From positions 1 to 5,212 of the forward strand of contig JACFNW010000186.1 of the NCBI GenBank assembly GCA_019454665.1: 5,212 nt of DNA, written 5' to 3'. This DNA is from Fimbriimonadaceae bacterium. GTDB taxonomy: Bacteria; Armatimonadota; Fimbriimonadia; Fimbriimonadales; Fimbriimonadaceae. Position numbers and translations under genes: made by a program. Shown here one piece after another: positions 1 through 4,589 of this stretch; positions within the stretch are counted from its first letter, which is position 1, and each line of letters begins with the position of its first letter. Below the pieces are notes generated by a model that worked only from the letters and a program-made list of their open reading frames with translations, had not been told where the DNA came from and ran no database searches.

Positions 1-544
1 CGTGGGCGTCGAGGTTCGCCATGACGAGGCGGTCCACTTCGTTGCGCACCCAGCGCGGGTTGGAGACCTTGGGCATCGGCGGCTTGACCGGCACCTCGAA
101 CGACCAATGGCGGCTGTACTTGGCCCCCTGCAGGATCCACAGGCGCAGCGTCTCGATCTGGTCGGGTGTGAGCGGCTTGACCTCCGAGTAGGTCGGCGGC
201 ATGATGTCGCTCGGCTCTTTCGCCGAGACGCGGTGCCAGAGACGGGACTTCTCGGGGTTGCCGGGCACGATGGCGGCGTAGCCGCCCCGGTCTTTGAGCG
301 CTTCGTCGCGCAGGTCGAGGCGCAAGCCGGCCTGGACTGCGGCGGCATCGGGTCCGTGGCACGTGAAGCAGCTTTCACTGAGGATCGGCCGCACGTCGCG
401 GTTGAAATCTATCGTTCGAGGGGCCTTGGCCTGAGCCGGCGCGGGCTGCGCGAACGCCGCCCAGCCGGCGGCCACACCCGCCAGACAGAAAAGGGCTGCC
501 GCGCCCTGCGCCACGATGCGTTGGAGGCTCTTCTTTGGTGCCAC
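1..544 (-). CDS. Secreted Planctomycete-type cytochrome c / DUF1549 protein (3' end outside window)
   Basis: This frame is open from a GTG at 544 to the window edge and gives 181 residues. Residues 1-32 look like a Sec signal peptide: MAPKKSLQR is basic, 10-31 is hydrophobic, and cleavage is likely after AFA. Residues 45-140 match the Planctomycete cytochrome C domain (PSCyt1). They contain FNRDVRPIL, then SCFTCHG with a CxxCH covalent haem site at 59-63, then RLDLRDEAL, PGNPEKSRLWHR and DIMPP, whose Met115 is a candidate distal haem ligand. From about 146, HWSFEVPVKPPMPKV and NPRWVRNEVDRLVMANLDAH match the start of PSCyt2 (DUF1549). In this family a DUF1553 (PSD1) domain usually follows, giving a protein of roughly 700-1000 residues, so most of it is probably missing here. 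It is likely exported and haem-binding. Its substrate is unknown, although such genes often sit with sulfatases or DUF1501 genes in polymer-degrading bacteria. The GTG start was chosen because it places the signal peptide correctly; no in-frame ATG lies nearby and no clear Shine-Dalgarno is visible. Confidence 0.9.
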   Translation of the reverse strand, partial: MAPKKSLQRIVAQGAAALFCLAGVAAGWAAFAQPAPAQAKAPRTIDFNRDVRPILSESCFTCHGPDAAAVQAGLRLDLRDEALKDRGGYAAIVPGNPEKSRLWHRVSAKEPSDIMPPTYSEVKPLTPDQIETLRLWILQGAKYSRHWSFEVPVKPPMPKVSNPRWVRNEVDRLVMANLDAH

Positions 545-556
545 GATGGTGAATGC

Positions 557-565
557 ATCGTAGCA
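557..565 (-). promoter_or_regulatory. Possible extended -10 promoter element for the cytochrome gene
   Basis: Reading the minus strand, TGCTACGAT matches an extended -10 (TGn followed by TACGAT, 4 of 6 to TATAAT). There is no convincing -35 at 17 bp. If used, transcription would start near 550, only about 6 nt before the GTG at 544, giving a nearly leaderless mRNA. That would fit the missing Shine-Dalgarno. The intrinsic terminator just upstream implies that the gene needs its own promoter. The match is short and could be chance. Confidence 0.3.
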
Positions 566-586
566 CAGGAGACCGCCGAATCGTGG

Positions 587-611
587 AAAAAACCGCCCGC
601 ATCGGGTTCGG
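587..611 (-). terminator. Intrinsic terminator after the 301-aa exported-protein gene
   Basis: On the minus strand a G+C-rich hairpin (CCG, bulge AA, CCCG, loop ATG, CGGG, CGG) is followed directly by six T residues at 592-587. It starts 19 nt beyond the TAG at 630-632. This is the only structure in the window with a proper uninterrupted T tract. It should separate the ClpS-like operon from the cytochrome gene. Confidence 0.75.
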
Positions 612-629
612 CTCGTTCCACCGAACGGG

Positions 630-1535
630 CTAGCGGGGGATTTGAAAGTGGGTTCTGGCCAGGCCCTCCAGCCAGGGACGCAGGTCCACCCAACCGCCGA
701 GCGAGTTGGCGAGAAGCGACTCGACCAACGTCCAGTACCCGCGGACCGAGGCGACCTGTTCCTTCGACCAGCGCAGGGTGTCGGTCGCCCAAACCGTGAA
801 ACGATCCCATACGTTCGCAGGCGGCTTGGGGGGAACCGAGGTCGTCGCGGGCCGGACGAGCGCCGCGACAATCGTCGCTTTGGCCGTGTCGCTACCCTTG
901 TCGCTTTCGCCGAGCAACAGCTCGAGGACCATGCCCGAGCCGACCCCGAGCGCCGGGTCGAGCAGGGCGTATCCGTTGCCGCGGAGCGGCCGGGTGCGGT
1001 CGGCTTCCACCAACTCGCCTTCGAGCGTCAATCCGAGGATCAGGGAGCGGTCGGCGGGCAACTGCTTCATCTTTCCGGGGATCGCTCGGAGTACCCGCGC
1101 CTTCAGCGTGAGCCCGCCCGAAGTCTCCGACCACACGGTGTCCGGCCCCAGGTCTTTCGGCAGGTTGGCCGGCGCAAGGACCCGGACGGGGAGTTCGTCG
1201 GCGAAAGGCAACGCAAACATTCCGCTCGAGCGTGCGCCCTCGACCGAAGCGACCCCTCGGTCGTTGAGGACGATCTTCTTGGAAGGGAACAACTGGGCCG
1301 TGGTCGTCTCGTTGATGGGCAGTTTGGCGCCGTTCCAAGTGGCCGTGGCGGAAGAGGCCTTGAAGTCCACGAGCGGGGATGGCTCCCGGGTCGCGACCGT
1401 GTACTCGAACCGGGCTTGCGCCGAAAGTGTGCCGTTCCGCAGCAGTTGGGTCAGGGCGCCCGTGGCCTCGACATCCACCTGATAGGTGTAGCCGGGCAGG
1501 GTCAGCGTGTAGAGAAAGGCGATCACAGGCAACAT
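630..1535 (-). CDS. Exported protein of unknown function (301 aa)
   Basis: I do not recognise a family. Residues 1-17 (MLPVIAFLYTLTLPGYT) are hydrophobic and could be a short signal sequence, though they lack the usual basic N-terminus, so export is an inference. Residues 18-230 alternate hydrophobic and polar residues in a way that suggests beta strands, with stretches such as SSATATWNGAKLPIN (61-75), KKIVLNDRGVASVEG (86-100) and RSLILGLTLEGELVE (163-177). A proline-rich linker (VPPKPP, 234-239) leads to a Trp-rich, probably helical tail (242-301). There are no cysteines. The start is well supported: the ATG shares one base with the TGA of the preceding ClpS-like gene (TGATG), and GGAG lies 8 nt upstream. 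Tight coupling implies co-expression with the two ClpS-like genes, but nothing links it physically to proteolysis. A terminator follows. Confidence 0.85.
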   Translation of the reverse strand: MLPVIAFLYTLTLPGYTYQVDVEATGALTQLLRNGTLSAQARFEYTVATREPSPLVDFKASSATATWNGAKLPINETTTAQLFPSKKIVLNDRGVASVEGARSSGMFALPFADELPVRVLAPANLPKDLGPDTVWSETSGGLTLKARVLRAIPGKMKQLPADRSLILGLTLEGELVEADRTRPLRGNGYALLDPALGVGSGMVLELLLGESDKGSDTAKATIVAALVRPATTSVPPKPPANVWDRFTVWATDTLRWSKEQVASVRGYWTLVESLLANSLGGWVDLRPWLEGLARTHFQIPR

Positions 1536-1547
1536 CAGTCCATCTCC
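1533..1547 (-). promoter_or_regulatory. Ribosome-binding site and TGATG stop/start overlap (translational coupling)
   Basis: GGAG at 1547-1544 lies 8 nt before the ATG at 1535-1533. That ATG shares its A with the TGA stop (1537-1535) of the upstream ClpS-like gene. This decides the start of the 301-aa protein and suggests termination-reinitiation coupling. Confidence 0.75.
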
Positions 1548-1816
1548 GAGACGCGGACCTCGATGCCGATGGTGGCGATCACGGCCGCGACGCGTTCACA
1601 TTCCTCTTGGCGGCCATGGTGGACCACCGAGAGGCCGAGGTGGTCAATTTCCCACGCCTCGATGTAGGCCTCTTCGAACGGGCAACCGGTGGCTCGCATG
1701 AGGATTTCGATCACTTCTTGGTAGGTGTTGACGTCGTTGTTGAAGACCGTGACGATCCAGCCGCCGAACCCGGTGTCGGAGGTGGTCGGCTCGAGGACGG
1801 GAAGCGCGCCACCCAT
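1535..1816 (-). CDS. ClpS-like adaptor paralog B (93 aa)
   Basis: This belongs to the ClpS family, small adaptors that deliver N-degron substrates to the ClpA/ClpC unfoldase of the Clp protease. Residues 20-34 (WIVTVFNNDVNTYQE) match the first strand and the conserved N-D-D turn of ClpS (E. coli YKVILVNDDYTPMEF). TGCPFEEAYIEAWEIDHLG (43-61) matches the helix leading to the substrate-pocket His, and the tail EECERVAAVIATIGIEVRV matches the final helix and strand. Compared with E. coli, the aspartate after the first Asn is Asn27, Met40 is replaced by Tyr32, and the His66 position aligns with Asp58, with a His one residue later. Substrate binding is therefore probably altered. I prefer the ATG at 1816-1814, which starts 2 nt after the upstream stop and gives an N-terminus the same length as paralog A. 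An ATG at 1831 (98 aa, overlapping paralog A by 13 nt) is possible. Neither has a clear Shine-Dalgarno, so translation is probably coupled. Confidence 0.85.
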   Translation of the reverse strand: MGGALPVLEPTTSDTGFGGWIVTVFNNDVNTYQEVIEILMRATGCPFEEAYIEAWEIDHLGLSVVHHGRQEECERVAAVIATIGIEVRVSEMD

Positions 1817-1818
1817 GG

Positions 1819-2109
1819 TCAGTCGGGCCATTCGGGCCGCACATCGGTTCTGACGCCGACGCGGGCCAGTGGTTCCGCGGCTTGGAGGCACACGGATTCC
1901 GTGCCGAAGTGGACGGGCGCTTCGCCGTACGTGTGGGCCTCCCAGGCTTCGATCGCGGCTTCCTGAAGGTCGCAACCCGTCCCTTCGATGAGGGCCAGGA
2001 TCACTTCGTCGAAGCTGGTTGTGTCGTTGTTGAAGATGACGAGCATCCAGCGGCCTTGCGTAGAAGGGCCGTCGTTCTGGACATCGGGCAGGACCACCGA
2101 TTGGCTCAT
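1819..2109 (-). CDS. ClpS-like adaptor paralog A (96 aa)
   Basis: This is the first gene of the operon and a ClpS-family N-degron adaptor by sequence pattern. GRWMLVIFNNDTTSFDEVI (19-37) covers the first strand and the N-D-D turn, and TGCDLQEAAIEAWEAHTYG (44-62) covers the pocket helix. His59 aligns with E. coli His66, and the chain ends in the last family strand (VGVRTDV). The Asn-Asp pair that contacts the substrate alpha-amino group in E. coli (Asn34, Asp35) reads Asn27-Asn28 here. Met40 is replaced by Phe33 and Met62 by Ala. At 96 residues it is close to the usual ClpS length. ClpS normally docks on the ClpA/ClpC N-domain through a flexible N-terminal tail, and the first 18 residues here are polar and Gly/Pro-containing, consistent with such a tail. 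The ATG at 2109 has only a weak GGA 6 nt upstream. It is probably co-transcribed with paralog B (2-nt gap) and the exported protein. Confidence 0.87.
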   Translation of the reverse strand: MSQSVVLPDVQNDGPSTQGRWMLVIFNNDTTSFDEVILALIEGTGCDLQEAAIEAWEAHTYGEAPVHFGTESVCLQAAEPLARVGVRTDVRPEWPD

Positions 2110-2149
2110 CGCTGATCCGTTATTGTGGCACTTTGCTCATCCAGACGAA

Positions 2150-2177
2150 GGGCCCGGCGACCGGAGTCGCCGAGCCC
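2150..2177 (-). terminator. Hairpin terminator after prepilin-like copy 1
   Basis: The 12-bp arms at 2150-2161 and 2166-2177 pair across a 4-nt loop, with a single G-T wobble. The hairpin lies 23 nt past the TAA of prepilin-like copy 1. The sequence after it (TTCGTCT) is only moderately T-rich, so termination may be partial and some read-through into the ClpS-like operon is possible. Confidence 0.65.
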
Positions 2178-2200
2178 CTCTTGGATCGCGAATGCCGACC

Positions 2201-3133
2201 TTAGTTGGTCAGCAGGTCCTGGTCCGGCCGGAAGAAGCAGGAATAGGACGCGGTCGCGTTCGGGATGGTGCAGCCCCACATCGAGACGGGCGTGCCCGTC
2301 GCGTCAATGCTGGCGAACGGGGTGCCGTAGTAGTCCGTGATGTAGTTGGGGGCGAGGGTGTTCTTGGCGCCCACGCGGAAGAACTTGGCCGACGTGTCCA
2401 CGCGGCTGCTGTTCATGCCGTTGCCCCAGACCCATGCCTTGGCGGCGGCGCCGCCCGTCCAGAACCAAGCCCAACCGGAAGACGAACCGCCCGTGTAGGG
2501 AGGAGCGGCGCCGTTGAAGCGGCAGGCCTGAGCGCCGGAGCCCGCGAGGTAGTCGCAGCGCAGCGTCGGGCTGGTGATGGCCCGGCCTTCGAGGGCCGAG
2601 GTGCCGTTGCCGTTCCAGAACATGACGAGCTTGGAGGGCAGGGCCACTTCCGAAGCGCTCAAGGTGTGGAGCAGACCGTTGTACGTGAGGTTCTGGGTGG
2701 CGGCGGCGCGTCGCGCGGCGCCGGCGAAGTCCGCGGCGTCGGCGGCGTTCCGGACCTTGGTGAATCCGGTGCCGTCCAGGATGTCCCAGCTCTTCATGTA
2801 CGCCTGAAGGGAGTTGGCCCAATAGGTCGTGTTCGCTTGCTTGACCGTGGGGGTGTCCCACACGTCCGAAGTCTTCCAGTCGTAGGGGATCGGGTGGATG
2901 ACGTTCCAGCGGGCCGTGCCGTCGTCGCGAGTGCTGAAGGCGAGCGCCATCAGGTCGTCGTTGTCGGCCGAATAGATGGCCATGGCCGTGCCGGTTTGCT
3001 TGACGTTGCTCAGGTTGGTGGTCTTCTTGGCAGACTCCTTGGCCTGGGCGTAAACGGGGAAGAGCATCGCCGCGAGAATCGCGATGATGGCGATGACGAC
3101 AAGTAGTTCAATGAGGGTGAAACCCTTTCGCAT
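2201..3133 (-). CDS. Prepilin-like secreted protein, copy 1 (310 aa)
   Basis: The N-terminus [19 protein letters not shown] is a type IV prepilin/pseudopilin leader. Prepilin peptidase should cut after Gly4, leaving N-methyl-Phe and the conserved Glu at +5, with a single hydrophobic helix to about residue 24. [22 protein letters not shown] (25-46) continues the N-terminal helix, as in DUF1559-like proteins and other major pseudopilins. The remainder is a globular domain rich in Trp, Tyr, Asn and Gly, with four cysteines (193, 204, 288, 299), a [11 protein letters not shown] segment (215-225) and the tail [16 protein letters not shown] see no H-X9-DG motif and assign no specific role. It is probably assembled into, or exported by, a type IV pilus or type II secretion-like machine. 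The start at 3133 is preferred over an in-frame ATG at 3238, because that would put 35 polar residues before the leader and overlap the promoter. GGAGG lies 11 nt upstream of 3133. Confidence 0.92.
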   Translation of the reverse strand: MRKGFTLIELLVVIAIIAILAAMLFPVYAQAKESAKKTTNLSNVKQTGTAMAIYSADNDDLMALAFSTRDDGTARWNVIHPIPYDWKTSDVWDTPTVKQANTTYWANSLQAYMKSWDILDGTGFTKVRNAADAADFAGAARRAAATQNLTYNGLLHTLSASEVALPSKLVMFWNGNGTSALEGRAITSPTLRCDYLAGSGAQACRFNGAAPPYTGGSSSGWAWFWTGGAAAKAWVWGNGMNSSRVDTSAKFFRVGAKNTLAPNYITDYYGTPFASIDATGTPVSMWGCTIPNATASYSCFFRPDQDLLTN

Positions 3134-3144
3134 TGTCTTGCTGA

Positions 3145-3149
3145 CCTCC
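3145..3149 (-). promoter_or_regulatory. Ribosome-binding site deciding the start of copy 1
   Basis: GGAGG on the minus strand lies 11 nt before the ATG at 3133. Copy 2 has the same motif at the same spacing, which supports 3133 as the true start. Confidence 0.7.
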
Positions 3150-3251
3150 GATGGACGTCCACGGGGCAAGAGGTCGCCGTTCGCCGCTCGATGAAGAAAT
3201 GACTCCAGCGTTTTGCGGAACTCTGGCTGCCACCGCACCGTAGACAGCCCG

Positions 3252-3278
3252 ATTCTATCAGGCGAAAGACTCAGACAA
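3252..3278 (-). promoter_or_regulatory. Candidate sigma-70 promoter for copy 1
   Basis: The minus strand shows TAGAAT at 3257-3252 as a -10 box and TTGTCT at 3278-3273 as a possible -35, separated by a short 15-bp spacer. The predicted start near 3245 would give a leader of about 112 nt before the ATG at 3133. The -10 is identical to that of copy 2 and lies at nearly the same distance from the gene, which raises confidence; the -35 is weak. Confidence 0.5.
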
Positions 3279-3313
3279 GCGGTTGTTCAGATGGATTTCA
3301 CTTAAACAGACGA

Positions 3314-3351
3314 ACACGAACCGCCCCCGCGCGTACGGGGGAGGTTCGTGT
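3314..3351 (-). terminator. Long hairpin terminator, second structure after copy 2
   Basis: The 16-nt arms at 3314-3329 and 3336-3351 pair with one mismatch around a 6-nt loop and contain C5/G5 blocks. On the minus strand the hairpin is followed by TCGTCTGTTTAAG, which is moderately T-rich. It lies between the end of copy 2 and the promoter of copy 1, so it should insulate copy 1 from upstream transcription. Being nearly symmetric, it could act on either strand. Confidence 0.7.
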
Positions 3352-3360
3352 CGTCTTGAC

Positions 3361-3382
3361 CGCAGAGCCTGACGGCTCTGCG
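3361..3382 (-). terminator. Short perfect hairpin directly after copy 2
   Basis: The perfect 9-bp arms at 3361-3369 and 3374-3382 (CGCAGAGCC and its complement) enclose a 4-nt loop. The hairpin lies 16 nt past the TGA of copy 2. No T tract follows it, so it may stabilise the mRNA 3' end rather than terminate by itself; the longer hairpin at 3314-3351 follows. Confidence 0.5.
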
Positions 3383-3398
3383 ACCGGTCGCGTTCAGC

Positions 3399-4328
3399 TC
3401 AGCGCAAGAGGTCCTGGTCCGGCCGGAAGAAGCAGGAGTAGGACGCGGTCGCGTTCGCGATGGTGCAGCCCCACATGGTGAGCGGGTTGCCCTGCGCGTC
3501 GATGTTGGCGAACGGCGTGCCGTAGTAGTCGGTGATGTAGTTGGGAGCGACGACGCCCTTGGGTCCCGTGCGGAAGAACTTGGCCGACGTGTCCGTGCGG
3601 CTGCTGTTCATGCCGTTGCCATACACCCAGGCCTTGCCGCCCGTGCCCCAGAACCACGCCCAGCCCGAGGAGGAGCCGCCCGAGTAGGGGGGCGCCGTCG
3701 GATTGAAGCGGCAGGACTGGAACGGCGTCGCGCTGGCTGCCCAGTCGCATCGCAGGTTCGGGTTGCTGATGGCGCGGCCTTCTCGGGCGGCGCTGCCGTT
3801 GCCGCTCCAGAACATGACGAGCTTGGAAGGCAGAGCGACTTCCGAGGTGCTCAACGTGTGGAGCAGGCCGTTGTACGTGAAGTGCTGGCTCGCGGGAGCG
3901 CGTCGGGCCGCGCCGGCGAAGTCCGCCGCGTCCGCCGTCGAGCGGACCTTGGTGAACCCGGTGCCGTCCAGAATCTCCCAGCTCTTCATGTAGGGCTGCA
4001 TGGAGTTGGCCCAGTAGGTCGTGTTGGAAGCCTTGACCGTGGGGGTGTCCCACACATCCGAGGTCTTCCAGTCGTAGGGGATCGGGTGAATGACGTTCCA
4101 CCGGGACGTTCCGTCGTCGCGGTACGAGAACGACATCGCAAACAGGTCGTCGTTGTCCGCAGCGTAAATGGCCATGGACGTGCCCATTTGCTTGACGTTG
4201 CTCAGGTTGGTGGTCTTTTTGGCAGACTCCTTGGCCTGGGCGTAGACGGGGAAGAGCATCGCCGCGAGGATCGCGATGATCGCGATCACGACGAGCAGTT
4301 CGATGAGCGTGAAGCCCTTGCGTCGCAT
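3399..4328 (-). CDS. Prepilin-like secreted protein, copy 2 (309 aa)
   Basis: This copy shares the architecture of copy 1. The leader is MRRKG with predicted cleavage before Phe6, followed by [19 protein letters not shown], and the globular domain has cysteines at 194, 206, 288 and 299 and ends [10 protein letters not shown]. Most of the domain is nearly identical to copy 1, including [45 protein letters not shown] and [11 protein letters not shown]. Differences concentrate around 178-182 and in the loop between Cys194 and Cys206. That loop holds 11 residues here against 10 in copies 1 and 3. The ATG at 4328 is chosen because it directly precedes the prepilin leader and has GGAGG 11 nt upstream; an in-frame ATG at 4355 would run through this Shine-Dalgarno. 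The strongest promoter in the window lies upstream, so this may be the most highly expressed copy. The exact role (pilus subunit, secretion pseudopilin or surface protein) is not determinable. Confidence 0.92.
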   Translation of the reverse strand: MRRKGFTLIELLVVIAIIAILAAMLFPVYAQAKESAKKTTNLSNVKQMGTSMAIYAADNDDLFAMSFSYRDDGTSRWNVIHPIPYDWKTSDVWDTPTVKASNTTYWANSMQPYMKSWEILDGTGFTKVRSTADAADFAGAARRAPASQHFTYNGLLHTLSTSEVALPSKLVMFWSGNGSAAREGRAISNPNLRCDWAASATPFQSCRFNPTAPPYSGGSSSGWAWFWGTGGKAWVYGNGMNSSRTDTSAKFFRTGPKGVVAPNYITDYYGTPFANIDAQGNPLTMWGCTIANATASYSCFFRPDQDLLR

Positions 4329-4339
4329 AAGTTTGTGTT

Positions 4340-4344
4340 CCTCC
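4340..4344 (-). promoter_or_regulatory. Ribosome-binding site deciding the start of copy 2
   Basis: GGAGG (continuing AAC) on the minus strand lies 11 nt before the ATG at 4328, matching the arrangement at copy 1. It rules against the in-frame ATG at 4355. Confidence 0.75.
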
Positions 4345-4441
4345 AATCGGCACACGCAACGCCAAGCGTCCCGCGCTTAGAATGAACGATTGCTGAAGTC
4401 AGGAACTCATGCCCCGGCCTCGCGCGTACCGATTGCGTTCC

Positions 4442-4488
4442 ATTCTAGCGCGATGAACGCCAAATGGCAAGGGTTTTTTCACTTTTTT
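4442..4488 (-). promoter_or_regulatory. Strong sigma-70 promoter with UP-like A-tracts for copy 2
   Basis: On the minus strand TTGCCA (4470-4465, 5 of 6 to consensus) and TAGAAT (4447-4442, 5 of 6) are separated by exactly 17 bp. Two A6 tracts (4488-4483 and 4479-4474) sit just upstream of the -35, where an UP element would bind the alpha subunit. The predicted start near 4435 gives a leader of about 107 nt. It is the best promoter match in the window. Confidence 0.8.
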
Positions 4489-4515
4489 GTCATCTGTTCA
4501 TAGGTCGTTCCTCCC

Positions 4516-4535
4516 AGCCGCTTCAAAACGCGGCT
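4516..4535 (-). terminator. Small hairpin downstream of copy 3
   Basis: The 6-bp arms AGCCGC (4516-4521) and GCGGCT (4530-4535) enclose an 8-nt loop. It is the second inverted repeat after copy 3, just upstream of the copy 2 promoter A-tracts. No T tract follows it. It may be a backup terminator or chance. Confidence 0.35.
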
Positions 4536-4546
4536 CGGAGAACCCG

Positions 4547-4576
4547 TCTCCGGGGCCACCGAGGCGGCCCCGGAGA
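4547..4576 (-). terminator. G+C-rich hairpin terminator after copy 3
   Basis: The perfect 11-bp arms at 4547-4557 and 4566-4576 (TCTCCGGGGCC and its complement) enclose an 8-nt loop. The hairpin lies 13 nt past the TAG of copy 3. There is no clear T tract after it. Position and stability suggest a terminator or 3' stabilising structure. Confidence 0.6.
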
Positions 4577-4589
4577 GTGTTGGGACGCC

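Noticed and set aside
2..799. Plus-strand open frame opposite the cytochrome gene
   Set aside because: The minus strand encodes CxxCH and other PSCyt1/PSCyt2 signatures in one uninterrupted frame; the plus product has none.
642..1667. Plus-strand open frame opposite the 301-aa protein
   Set aside because: It is Arg/Gly-rich low-complexity translation that also runs across the ClpS-like gene. The minus frame has a coupled start, a Shine-Dalgarno, a hydrophobic N-terminus and a terminator.
1817..1975. 48-residue N-terminal extension of ClpS-like paralog B
   Set aside because: It overlaps paralog A in another frame and is Arg-rich with no homology; the paralogs align from the later start.
2122..2155. 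Promoter directly before ClpS-like paralog A (CACAAT with TTCGTC 16 bp upstream)
   Set aside because: Both boxes match poorly, so I cannot claim it. The operon may be read through from copy 1 or use a promoter I cannot see.
1988..3106. Long plus-strand open frame antisense to prepilin-like copy 1, with similar plus-strand frames opposite the other copies
   Set aside because: The product is dominated by Arg, Gly, Val and Ala with no recognisable motif, and the minus strand encodes a clear prepilin. It is a G+C-driven shadow.
3217..3223. Heptamer GAGTTCC in the leaders of copy 1 (3223-3217) and copy 2 (4408-4402)
   Set aside because: A shared 7-mer in two leaders of about 110 nt is not far from chance, and the flanks do not align.
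3134..3238. 35-residue N-terminal extension of prepilin-like copy 1
   Set aside because: A prepilin leader should be short and immediately precede FTLIE. The extension overlaps the leader RNA and Shine-Dalgarno.
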